From JAFDZW01 sp964404255 (GTDB lineage Bacteria > Bacteroidota > Ignavibacteria > Palsa-1295), in assembly GCA_964404255.1 (NCBI GenBank), contig CAYOJJ010000001.1, forward strand, positions 387,461 to 451,460: DNA of 64,000 bases. The letters run 5' to 3'. This document shows, piece after piece, positions 51,301-58,467 of the stretch (position 1 is the first letter of the stretch; each line of letters begins with the position of its first letter). Made by a program: the position numbers and the translations under genes. Below the pieces are notes generated by a model. It saw only the letters and a program-made list of their open reading frames with translations. It was not told the origin of the DNA and made no database searches.

Positions 51301-52356
51301 TATGACACAACAATTTCCATTTCGGGAGTGGTCTCTTCGGGAAGTCGTATTCTATCTTCAAAAACTACATCGCTTGATTTTGGAGATCTTACCTTATGTT
51401 CACAATATGATACTACTATCAGCGTAGTAAATCTGGGCTGCGATTCACTCTTGATCTCCGATATCTCTGTTACCGGGACCGGAGTGTTGCTGTTAACCCC
51501 GGCGCCTGTCAGTATTGCACCTGCAGCAACACAAGCGATCCGTATCCAGACACAGCTTGATACCACCGGACATCCGACTACCGTTTCGGCAATACTACAT
51601 ATTACCAGTAATGCTACAACCGCAGTTGCCGATATTCCGATAACCTATTCGATCCGCTACCCCGGGCTCTATCGTATAGGAGTAGAAGTGCCCTCGACCA
51701 AAGCGAAGAATGGGGACAAGGTTACCTTAAGAATAATAGCCGATAGCATACCACTTGGTCTGACCCGATTGGAAACCTCACTGGCAATTGCAAATACCGA
51801 TCTGCTCAGTTATCAAAATTACAGTTCGGTGAACTCGGTAGCTATCCAGGGTTCTACTCTTGTCATCACCGGCTCACCAATTCGGTTGGCAGGTGATGAA
51901 TTGGCGTCGTTACTCTATCAGGTTACGTTATCGAAGGATAGTAGCACCTCGATTGTCTTTGCCGATGTTCGTAGTAACCCATCGGACCCCTCCTATGAAC
52001 AATGCGTAGCAACCGTTACGGCCGGGGATAGTGGGAGTATCGCCTACAGCTTTGCCTGTGGCGAACGAATGATCTCGAATGTGTTGGATCATCAGCCGCC
52101 TTTAAAAATACTTTCTACGTACCCCGACCCGGTATCCTCATCGGTAACGCTCGATGTACAGACAGCAACAGAAACAGCAGCAACCCTTGAACTCTCTGAT
52201 ATGACCGGCAGGATAGTACGTACACAACAGTTATCATTCAAAAACGGAATAAATACCATCGTGCTTTCGGCAGCCGATCTTCCTTCAGCTACTTATTTTA
52301 TAACGATCAAAGCCGGAGAATTACAAGTCCATAGTTCTTTTATAAAACAGCGCTGA
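48388..52356 (+). CDS. Large T9SS-secreted protein: Asp-box propeller, six Cys-paired Ig-like repeats
   Basis: A 1322-residue secreted protein. After the signal peptide (ending near LFG-QW), residues about 30-320 contain six Asp-box (BNR/YCF48-like) turns such as TNNGGSTW and STDNGSTW, indicating a beta-propeller. About residues 445-1100 hold six tandem repeats of about 100 residues that resemble ASPM/SPD-2/Hydin-type (choice-of-anchor D) Ig-like domains. Each has one Cys near its start and a second in an (N/R)xGC(D/T) motif. The end is a T9SS sorting domain (TYPDPVSSSVTLDV, LSDMTGRIVRTQ, LPSATYFITIKAGE). Probably a surface adhesin or scaffold. Confidence 0.85.
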   Translation: MLRILLIAVVTGLCCIPTILFGQWAVVDNTTLGGSIVSGHLFFKDGLLWCGTRSLFVSNDTGVTWSVLLNPPALSNQQVTNVEFFDLQHGIVVTTGKLYITNNGGSTWSMSPLNGTYLNACYAGSDSVIVVANGYGATSGMYVSTDRGITFTRTRALGTALFNPYVLYQGNGKLASSEGQHMILSTDYGQSWSATSDTLVIYDSWTFAIDSCQPNTLYMANEDNQHNRTYSAVLKSTDNGSTWTTPLKRPANSINGSITTSRNGIFIQTLSSGIFRSNDGGLTWDSLGGPNRSADCRTILALNNNILLAMDNNGTLWRTNNAGGMPVISPKPIFTPPSPLTVDECGNPTAVSLGVTGTPCHTYRIIGTIITGSGASFYSQLPAGYPITLDNTSSQLLFSFNNPLHRSGVFNDTLLVRWYDESEGVFHDTTFILSATINAQTPKLIASKASVTFDSVSICETSQDSIIHFKNTGCDTLLISSGPGALPPGFLFDSLQIPVVVPPDSVITFHVRFHPVQPGQVTASLRFDLDKRGKKGVTVVPVSARGFGSKPLPLSIASSLTFKPVSNCHPSSDTTIILKNIGCDTVTINTLPAGLSPVFSLSNVTLPIEIPPGGSASFTIVFKPSATGNFQTTLIFFSDRYGLGDSSKITLFGRNIGASPGLAAADSVINFSTISICDKGKDTTATLINAGCDTMQLISGPGPIGAGYTIDPITFPAVLAPGDSITIGIHFIPPSAGVFQTSLTFQAKQRNLTQNLILTLVGQSSSSFSGPTVLQTSFEFDTVFLCAPVTHDTIVTFTNRGCTPLTIISGPGALGGGFTSDPLSLPVVLQPDSSIDVVFHYTPTIAGSSSAFPQYVLERDAVKSTLSLFLHGEAISGVADFFLSSTTLQFQTVPICSSDSLEFLYTNRGCDSVFVTPKGITGDGDFIAVSGSEKGIANGDTIRILVRLIPQQKGNRQAQYTLHVRERNGREYDTTISISGVVSSGSRILSSKTTSLDFGDLTLCSQYDTTISVVNLGCDSLLISDISVTGTGVLLLTPAPVSIAPAATQAIRIQTQLDTTGHPTTVSAILHITSNATTAVADIPITYSIRYPGLYRIGVEVPSTKAKNGDKVTLRIIADSIPLGLTRLETSLAIANTDLLSYQNYSSVNSVAIQGSTLVITGSPIRLAGDELASLLYQVTLSKDSSTSIVFADVRSNPSDPSYEQCVATVTAGDSGSIAYSFACGERMISNVLDHQPPLKILSTYPDPVSSSVTLDVQTATETAATLELSDMTGRIVRTQQLSFKNGINTIVLSAADLPSATYFITIKAGELQVHSSFIKQR

Positions 52357-52360
52357 ATTT

Positions 52361-52483
52361 TTAATAGACTACTATTTTCCGATCGATACTAATGCCATTA
52401 TTATCGGTAACAGTGATAATATAACTTCCTGCAATAATAAGGTCGCAGAGGACAAAACCGGGCATTTTCGTGTTTGCTACCAC
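52361..52483 (-). pseudogene. Orphan T9SS sorting-domain remnant
   Basis: An open frame of 40 codons plus stop, without a start, bounded upstream by TAG. Its end reads LIIAGSYIITVTDNNG, then SIDRKIVVY, which matches the last part of a type A T9SS sorting domain (L-x-x-G-x-Y, then G and K-I-x-V). The signature YPNP part and the cargo are absent. It is probably the 3' stub of a lost T9SS cargo gene, convergent with the intact large T9SS gene. Confidence 0.6.
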
Positions 52484-52512
52484 CTAACAAATCCATTATT
52501 TAGCGAACGACT

Positions 52513-53220
52513 ATGGGTAGAGCATTCGAATTTAGAAAAGTCCGTAAAATGAAGCGCTGGGACAAGATGTCCAAGGCGTTCACGAAGATCGGCAAGGAAA
52601 TTGCGATCGCTGTCCGCTTGGGCGGTCCGGACCCGCATGGCAACCCCCGTCTTCGCTCGGCTATTCAGAACGCTAAAGGCGTCAATATGCCGAAGGATCG
52701 CGTCGAAGGTGCCATTAAACGTGCTTCGAGCAAAGATGCCGAAAACTTCGAAGAGGCGTTGTATGAAGGCTATGGGCCGCACGGGGTTGCTATCATGATC
52801 GAAACGGCTACTGATAACCCGACCCGCACCGTTGCAAATATCCGCAGTTATTTTTCTAAATTCGGCGGCGCCCTCGGTACCAGCGGTTCGCTTACTTTTA
52901 TGTTTGAGCGTAAAGGTGTCTTCCGGTTACCGGCTACCGGCCTTGACCGCGATGCCCTTGAGCTTGAACTCATCGACTTTGGCGCCGAAGATATAAAAGC
53001 TGAGGACGATGAACTTGTCGTCTATACTTCGTTTGCCGATTTTGCCGGTATGCAGAAAGCCCTGGAAGAAAAAAATATCCCCGTAACCGAGGCAAAGATC
53101 GAGCGTATTGCTACAACGACAAAAGAGCTTAGTGAAGAACAGGCCGCAGAAGTATTCGAGCTCATCGAGCGTATCGAAGATGACGACGACGTACAGGCCG
53201 TCTATCATACTATAGCCTAA
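52513..53220 (+). CDS. yebC: YebC/PmpR family protein
   Basis: A 235-residue protein of the YebC/PmpR (TACO1) family. It starts GRAFEFRKVRKMKRWDKMSK, followed by RVEGAIKRASSKDAENFEE and the typical EGYGPHGVAIMIETATDNP, then SYFSKFGGALGTSGSLTFMF. Three domains are expected: helical N-terminal and two alpha/beta. Family members regulate transcription and, in later studies, relieve ribosome stalling at polyproline stretches (family knowledge). The C-terminus (EEQAAEVFELIERIEDDDDVQ) is the standard acidic end. It starts 30 bases after the remnant region and is five bases before the VOC gene. Confidence 0.93.
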   Translation: MGRAFEFRKVRKMKRWDKMSKAFTKIGKEIAIAVRLGGPDPHGNPRLRSAIQNAKGVNMPKDRVEGAIKRASSKDAENFEEALYEGYGPHGVAIMIETATDNPTRTVANIRSYFSKFGGALGTSGSLTFMFERKGVFRLPATGLDRDALELELIDFGAEDIKAEDDELVVYTSFADFAGMQKALEEKNIPVTEAKIERIATTTKELSEEQAAEVFELIERIEDDDDVQAVYHTIA

Positions 53221-53224
53221 TATT

Positions 53225-54019
53225 ATGAAAGCGTTGCTTCTTGCGGTTATTCTGTGCTTCGTAAGCCTTACTTCAATGGCGCAACCGCTTCCACTAACGA
53301 CCAAGGTTCTTGTCCCGAGTGAGGATCTACCGGGGTATTATGCTTTTTTGCAGAAGTTCGGTTTTCATCCTATCGAACTTGCTGCTGATGCAGTACCTAC
53401 AAAATATACCGAGTTCTTCAGGGTTACCGATGGGCAGATATTACTTACGTTGATGAAATCGGATATCAAGGGTATTCATCTGGCTATGTTCACTCCGAAG
53501 ATCGATGAGTTAGCAAAGCGATTGCAATGGACAAGCGGAGTAAATATATTCAGAAATGACGATACTACGATCAATGAGATCGATATAGTTGCTCCGGGAA
53601 ATATGATGATCTATATTCATCCGACCGCGCAGTTTAATCTTCATGAGCTTGCCGATTCCGCGTTGAATCCCAGATGTGGAGCATTATTTGAATACTCTAT
53701 TGCCGTACCGAATCTCGATAGTGCGATCGAATTCTGGAAAGTATTCGGGTTCACCGTTCAACAAAAAAATGAGGGACCGGTACCATCGGCCATTATCGGC
53801 GATCATGGTTTTACCATCGGTTTGCATCAGGACCCGAAGTTCGATGGCCCGGCGCTTTCGTATGCTGCCAACGATTCGAAAGCAAAGATCGCCGCGATCA
53901 GAAAAGCAGGGATAGAACCGATCGTAACACTTGAAAATAAGGATAAAGAAACGGTGAATGCTTCCTTCCAGGCGCCCGAAGGTCTTGTAATAAATATTTA
54001 TCACGTCCGGCCAAAATAA
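53225..54019 (+). CDS. Exported VOC (glyoxalase/bleomycin resistance-like) protein
   Basis: A 264-residue protein with signal peptide MKALLLAVILCFVSLTSMAQ. The mature part has two VOC (beta-alpha-beta-beta-beta) halves, with metal-ligand-like residues in HLAMFTPKIDELAKRL and GLHQDPKFDGPALSYA and the second half beginning YSIAVPNLDSAIEFWKVFGF. VOC enzymes use a metal for isomerisation, ring opening or antibiotic binding; a periplasmic location is unusual for this family. It shares a one-base overlap (TAATG) with the AlkD-like gene. The substrate is unknown. Confidence 0.78.
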   Translation: MKALLLAVILCFVSLTSMAQPLPLTTKVLVPSEDLPGYYAFLQKFGFHPIELAADAVPTKYTEFFRVTDGQILLTLMKSDIKGIHLAMFTPKIDELAKRLQWTSGVNIFRNDDTTINEIDIVAPGNMMIYIHPTAQFNLHELADSALNPRCGALFEYSIAVPNLDSAIEFWKVFGFTVQQKNEGPVPSAIIGDHGFTIGLHQDPKFDGPALSYAANDSKAKIAAIRKAGIEPIVTLENKDKETVNASFQAPEGLVINIYHVRPK

Positions 54020-54741
54020 TGGCGGCCTACCGCAATAAGCGTTTGGCAGAGCTTCGCCGGGCGTTCGAAGCTGCTTCCGATGCCACTCATGCCGAATTCC
54101 ATAAAGGCTATCATAAATCCTCCAAGAAATTTTATGGGCTGCGGGCACCCGCATTGATGACTGCTATCGCGGAAGTCTTTCCAAAAAAAGAGCCATTACC
54201 CAAAGAAGAAGCTATTGGCCTGGTGAAGGAGCTATGGGCTTCCGAATGGTTTGAAGAACAAGCGGCTGCAGTAGTATTGCTCGAACGTATAGCAAAGCAG
54301 CTTACTCCACAGGATCTGCCATTATTAAAGGCTATTGCCGATGAGTGCGAAGGCTGGGCATTGCTTGATTATCTCTCGACAAAACCTCTCGGGGTACTGG
54401 CCCTGGCTTATGAGGATCCTATTTATTCGAAAGTGAGCACCTGGAGTAAAAGCAAGCATCTCTGGACGAGGCGCGCTTCTATTCTTATTCATATTCTTCC
54501 GGCAAGAAAAAAGCGTTTGCGCGCCGAATATGCAATACCCACGTTCGAAAAATTACTTCATGAGAAAGAATTCTTTATCAGAAAAGCGATCGGGTGGACA
54601 CTCAGGGAGATCTCAAAGCATTATCCGGAGATCACCTATGAATTTTTGAAAGAGCATAAAGAGGGAGTTTCCGGACTGACTATGCGCGAGGGAGGGCGAA
54701 AGTTGCCTATTGAATGGAGAAAAAAATTAGGTCTGCGGTAA
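54019..54741 (+). CDS. DNA alkylation-repair (AlkD-like) HEAT-repeat protein
   Basis: A 240-residue all-helical protein with HEAT-like repeats: YGLRAPALMTAIAEV, EWFEEQAAAVVLLERIAKQL, LLDYLSTKPLGVLAL, WTRRASILIHIL, FIRKAIGWTLREISKHYPE. The pattern GLRxPxL, WExR-like and FIRKAIGWTLRE near the end is characteristic of the AlkC/AlkD family of base glycosylases that remove alkylated purines such as 3-methyladenine. It is cytoplasmic. It overlaps the stop of the exported VOC gene by one base. Confidence 0.85.
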   Translation: MAAYRNKRLAELRRAFEAASDATHAEFHKGYHKSSKKFYGLRAPALMTAIAEVFPKKEPLPKEEAIGLVKELWASEWFEEQAAAVVLLERIAKQLTPQDLPLLKAIADECEGWALLDYLSTKPLGVLALAYEDPIYSKVSTWSKSKHLWTRRASILIHILPARKKRLRAEYAIPTFEKLLHEKEFFIRKAIGWTLREISKHYPEITYEFLKEHKEGVSGLTMREGGRKLPIEWRKKLGLR

Positions 54742-54828
54742 TAAAAGTTATTAATCATTTACGATTCAACAACTTGAAGAGAATGTCTTTTTTCTTCGAT
54801 CCCAAGCCAACTTTTCTTAGAATTTGCG

Positions 54829-54836
54829 TAAGTTTG
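54829..54836 (+). promoter_or_regulatory. TAnnTTTG -7 box before the CBM-like gene
   Basis: TAAGTTTG is an exact match to the -7 consensus, 25 bases before the ATG at 54862. No good TTTG partner lies 19-23 bases upstream. Confidence 0.4.
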
Positions 54837-54861
54837 TATTTATTCAAAATCATTCATTCTT

Positions 54862-55464
54862 ATGAAAAAGAGATATAGTATCGTGGCAGCAATCGTCCTC
54901 TCGATGGCGCTGCTGGCAGTCGTTTCCTCATTTAAAGCTCATCCGGTCGATAAAGGCGGTTGGTTTCCGGCGGGTAGTCATCCCGAAGAATATAAAATGA
55001 CCATCGTTTCAGGCACAAAGCATTCCGGTTCTCATGCGGCACTCATCGAGTACACCGGCGGCGAAAAGCCCTCTGGCTTTGGTACCTATATGCAAATGCA
55101 TAAGCCGGGCGCCTGGGCCGGGAAGAAGATCAAGATGACGGGATATGTAAAGACGGAAAATATCGAAGGCTGGTGTGGGATGTGGTGCCGGGTTGACGAT
55201 GCTTCCGGCAAAGACTCTTATGATTTCTATAATATGGGCGATCATCCGATCAAGGGCACAACCGATTGGACCAAATATGAGATCATGGTGAATGTGCCGA
55301 ACGATGCCAGTGCCGTTGCCTATGGCCTGCTTGTCAATGGCAAGGGCATGGCTTATTTCGATGATGTCAGTTTTGAAGTACTCGGGCCCGCTGAGAATCA
55401 TCCGGTGCACGGAAAGCCCTCGATGCTGCCGGATAAAGGAGAGAACTTCGATTTCGAACAATAA
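54862..55464 (+). CDS. Exported protein with galactose-binding-like fold
   Basis: A 200-residue protein with signal-like segment MKKRYSIVAAIVLSMALLAV. The mature domain is jelly-roll in style: GWFPAGSHPEEYKM, HAALIEYTGGE, GKKIKMTGYVKTENIEGWCG, KYEIMVNVPNDASAVAYGL, and KGMAYFDDVSFEV. This resembles CBM4/9-like or galactose-binding domains that in related bacteria are often attached to AraC-type regulators; here it stands alone. A carbohydrate or glycan target is plausible but unproven. A terminator that overlaps the opposing gene follows. Confidence 0.7.
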   Translation: MKKRYSIVAAIVLSMALLAVVSSFKAHPVDKGGWFPAGSHPEEYKMTIVSGTKHSGSHAALIEYTGGEKPSGFGTYMQMHKPGAWAGKKIKMTGYVKTENIEGWCGMWCRVDDASGKDSYDFYNMGDHPIKGTTDWTKYEIMVNVPNDASAVAYGLLVNGKGMAYFDDVSFEVLGPAENHPVHGKPSMLPDKGENFDFEQ

Positions 55465-55488
55465 GAATTATTACGTATCGATAGAAAT

Positions 55489-55523
55489 GCCGGTCATGGT
55501 TTTATCGTGACCGGCGTTTTTGT
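55489..55523 (+). terminator. Terminator overlapping the L,D-transpeptidase gene end
   Basis: GCCGGTCA and TGACCGGC form a perfect eight-base stem, loop of 11 bases, followed by GTTTTTG. The downstream arm and T-run lie inside the last codons of the convergent gene. Confidence 0.85.
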
Positions 55524-56024
55524 TGGCAGAAGTTCGAACAGCTCTTTTATATCAGGGTCCTCCAGTGCAATGCAGCCCCAGGTCCAATCTCTTGACGTGC
55601 CATTGCCATGGATGCAAATATTTCCTCCGAGCGCGGTATTCTGAGGTGGTTCTTTGCCTGCATCAATAGCCCAGCAGATCGCCCGATATTCTGTTTTTGA
55701 AATCAGCCCGCTATCGAGTCCGCGTTTTGCGTCTGTTTTATTCGGATAGCTCACTTCGAAGGAAAGATAGAACTGGCTGTGCTCGTTCTTCATGCAAAGA
55801 TAATAGTCGCCTTCCGGGGTTTTGAAATCTCCGCGTTTATCTTTATTCCCGCTTGGCGCAAGGCCCAGTGCTACGCGATAGGTTTTCAGTAGCGAGTCGT
55901 TACGATATAACTCTAAACGTCGGCCCGCTTTGTAAGCGATAAGTCTATAGGAAGAAGCAGAATACCCATCTGCAACAAAAAAGATCAGAAAGAACAGGAC
56001 GACTTTAACTTTCATAACGTTCAT
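55494..56024 (-). CDS. L,D-transpeptidase (YkuD family)
   Basis: A 176-residue exported enzyme with signal peptide MNVMKVKVVLFFLIFFVADG. The YkuD active site is NICIHGNGTSRDWTWGCIAL with His139 and catalytic Cys151, and an earlier Gly-Asp-containing segment RGDFKTPEGDYYL. These enzymes form 3-3 crosslinks in peptidoglycan or anchor proteins to it. It is short, with the YkuD domain only and no LysM part. It is convergent with the CBM-like gene, whose terminator overlaps its last codons, and its start is 27 bp from recQ, reading the other way. Confidence 0.9.
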   Translation of the reverse strand: MNVMKVKVVLFFLIFFVADGYSASSYRLIAYKAGRRLELYRNDSLLKTYRVALGLAPSGNKDKRGDFKTPEGDYYLCMKNEHSQFYLSFEVSYPNKTDAKRGLDSGLISKTEYRAICWAIDAGKEPPQNTALGGNICIHGNGTSRDWTWGCIALEDPDIKELFELLPTKTPVTIKP

Positions 56025-56051
56025 ACACCGACCTAACGTGTTTAGTAATAG

Positions 56052-57893
56052 ATGAGCGAGCGGTATCTTCAGGCATTAGAACGCTACTTTGGTTACGACT
56101 CATTCCGGCCGATGCAGGAATCGATCGTTGATGATATTATGCAGGGCCGCGATACGTTCGTGCTTATGCCAACGGGTGGTGGTAAATCGTTATGCTATCA
56201 GTTGCCGGCAGTGATGTCAAAAGGAGTAGCGATCGTCGTTAGTCCGCTTATTGCTTTAATGAAAGATCAGGTCGATGCCATGCGTGAGCTTGGCATTCCC
56301 GCTACTTATATCAATAGCTCGCTCGAGCCCGGAGAAAGCCGCGAGCGAAAAGATCTGGTCCGTCGCGGAGCCGTAAAATTACTCTACTGTGCACCCGAGC
56401 GCTTGGTGATGCAGGAATTTCTTACCTTTATCCGCTCGATCGACGTTTCGTTCTTTGTCATCGATGAAGCACACTGCATCAGCCAGTGGGGGCACGATTT
56501 TCGGGAAGATTACCGTAAGCTGGAAGTCCTCCGAAAGGTTTTTCCAAAGATCCCAATCGTTGCAATGACGGCAACGGCTACCGAGCAGGTAGCAGGAGAT
56601 ATTATTTCTCAACTACACTTAAAAAATCCGGCCCTTTATAAGGCAAGCTTCGAACGGACGAATCTCGTCTATCATGTGATCCCGAAGGCTATTGCCTCAG
56701 AGCATCTGATCGCTTATTTAAATGCCCATAAAAATGAATCGGGCATTATTTATTGCAGCAGCCGAAGTAAGACCGAAGAATTGGCCAAAAAACTCCGCGA
56801 GAGAGGCTTCAAAGCAATGGCTTACCATGCGGGAATGGAAACGCGCGATCGCAATAAAACCCACACGATCTTCAAGCGCGATGAACCGACGATCATCTGC
56901 GCAACGATCGCCTTCGGTATGGGGATCGATAAACCCGATGTGCGTTTTGTGATCCATTACGATCTTCCAAAAAATCTCGAAGGCTATTACCAGGAAACCG
57001 GTCGTGCAGGCCGCGATGGGCAACTGGCAGAATGCCTCCTGTATTATAGTCGTGGCGATAGAGCAAAGGTCGCTTACCTGATCGAAAATAATACGAGCGA
57101 TCCTTACCGCAAAGGCCTGGAATATCAGAACCTCGATACCATTTGCGATTATGCCGAAAGCAAGAACTGCCGCAAAGAATATCTCATCGGCTACTTCGGC
57201 GAAAAGTACACCTGTACCGACCGCACGAAGTGCGATCTCTGCCTGACGCCCGAGCGATTTGAAACAGTCGATGCCACGATCGAAGCACAGAAGTTCTTCT
57301 CGGCCATCATGCGCACCGAAGAACGCTTTGGGCTCAATTATGTGATCGATGTCCTGCGTGGAAAAGAAGATGACCGTATTATTCATAACCGCCACCACAA
57401 CATCCCGACCTTCGGTGTCGGTAAAGAGATTCGTAAAACGATCTGGCAGCATTATGGCCGCGAGTTACTGCGCGAGGGATACATCATTCAATACAACGAG
57501 CACGGCAGTATCAAGCTTACACTCAAAGGTAAGCAGGCACTTACTGATAGATTGCCGGTAGTTCTTCAGAAGCCACCCGAACTTCGCTCGTCAAAGAAGG
57601 AAACGATAGAACGTACCGGCACTGCCGAACAGGCGCCACCCGCTTCGATGGACGAAGCGCTGTTTCAGGAATTACGATTGCTTCGCCGGGTACTTGCCGA
57701 AAAATACAATGTTGCGGCTTTTATTATTTTCCCCGATGCAGCACTGAGAGAAATGGCTGTCCGCAAGCCAACAACGTTAGAGGAATTTGCCCTGATACCC
57801 GGAGTAGGAGAGAAAAAGAAAGCCCGGTACGGAAAAGCGTTTATAAAAACGATAGCAGAGTTCGCAACCCGAGAAGAGAGCTTAAAGAAGTAG
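56052..57893 (+). CDS. recQ: ATP-dependent DNA helicase RecQ
   Basis: A 613-residue 3'-5' helicase acting in recombination and replication repair. Motif I is MPTGGGKSLCYQ (residues 39-50), motif II is VIDEAHCISQWGHDFREDY (DEAH), motif VI is YYQETGRAGRDGQ. The zinc site is visible in RTKCDLC, the winged-helix RQC domain follows, and an HRDC domain is at the C-terminus (residues about 530-600, DAALREMAVRKPTTLEEFAL). The length equals that of E. coli RecQ. It is divergent from the L,D-transpeptidase gene and convergent with the LOG gene, with only two bases between stops. Confidence 0.95.
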   Translation: MSERYLQALERYFGYDSFRPMQESIVDDIMQGRDTFVLMPTGGGKSLCYQLPAVMSKGVAIVVSPLIALMKDQVDAMRELGIPATYINSSLEPGESRERKDLVRRGAVKLLYCAPERLVMQEFLTFIRSIDVSFFVIDEAHCISQWGHDFREDYRKLEVLRKVFPKIPIVAMTATATEQVAGDIISQLHLKNPALYKASFERTNLVYHVIPKAIASEHLIAYLNAHKNESGIIYCSSRSKTEELAKKLRERGFKAMAYHAGMETRDRNKTHTIFKRDEPTIICATIAFGMGIDKPDVRFVIHYDLPKNLEGYYQETGRAGRDGQLAECLLYYSRGDRAKVAYLIENNTSDPYRKGLEYQNLDTICDYAESKNCRKEYLIGYFGEKYTCTDRTKCDLCLTPERFETVDATIEAQKFFSAIMRTEERFGLNYVIDVLRGKEDDRIIHNRHHNIPTFGVGKEIRKTIWQHYGRELLREGYIIQYNEHGSIKLTLKGKQALTDRLPVVLQKPPELRSSKKETIERTGTAEQAPPASMDEALFQELRLLRRVLAEKYNVAAFIIFPDAALREMAVRKPTTLEEFALIPGVGEKKKARYGKAFIKTIAEFATREESLKK

Positions 57894-57895
57894 TA

Positions 57896-58465
57896 CTACT
57901 GCAGAATATTCAGGTCCGGTAGTTTTTCCTGTATTCCAAGATGGGCAATAATGATCTCGGCCGCCTGCTCGGGCGTATGGGCTATTGTTACGTACTGCTG
58001 TTTGTTGTTGTAGCCGGGTTGTGAGAATAGTGATGCGCAGAATGCTTCCCATTCTTCGCCGAGTAAAATAAGCGGCTTGGTCTCGATAAAGCCTTTGATA
58101 AAATAATCCCAGACAGTCGTTACTTCGACGAGCGTGCCGGGCGACATACCAACCGCAATATAAGCATCGGCAAGCGAGATAAGCTCCATCAATCGATCGA
58201 CGGCGCTCGAAACCCTCAGCTCTTTTTTGATATAGGTATTTGCGATACGACCGCGATTGAAATACACATTCGCTGTTACGCCAACCGTCCCACCGCCATG
58301 TTCGTGGGCGCCTTTGGATGCGGCTTCCATCACCCCATCGTAGCCACCGGTAACGATTGCAAAACCGGCATCGGCAAGCAGACTGCCGAGTTCATGGGCA
58401 CGCGCATAGATGCTATCGCCCTCAACACATTCGCTTGGCCCAAAGATCGTAACGAGCTTTTTCAT
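57896..58465 (-). CDS. LOG family protein
   Basis: A 189-residue Rossmann-fold protein. It has ELGSLLADAGFAIVTGGYDG and VMEAASKGAHEHGGGTVG, matching the LOG/TIGR00725/TIGR00730 fold. The canonical PGGxGTxxE is present only as SPGTLVEVTTVWDYF, i.e. the second Gly pair is lost. LOG enzymes remove the ribose-phosphate from nucleotides such as cytokinin precursors; others carry out general nucleotide hydrolysis. The altered motif suggests a variant or non-canonical substrate. It follows the cysteine desulfurase gene by two bases. Confidence 0.82.
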   Translation of the reverse strand: MKKLVTIFGPSECVEGDSIYARAHELGSLLADAGFAIVTGGYDGVMEAASKGAHEHGGGTVGVTANVYFNRGRIANTYIKKELRVSSAVDRLMELISLADAYIAVGMSPGTLVEVTTVWDYFIKGFIETKPLILLGEEWEAFCASLFSQPGYNNKQQYVTIAHTPEQAAEIIIAHLGIQEKLPDLNILQ

Positions 58466-58467
58466 TA

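Noticed and set aside
56718..57452. A 244-codon open frame on the minus strand
   Set aside because: Antisense to recQ, which has all helicase motifs; the antisense translation has no domain pattern.
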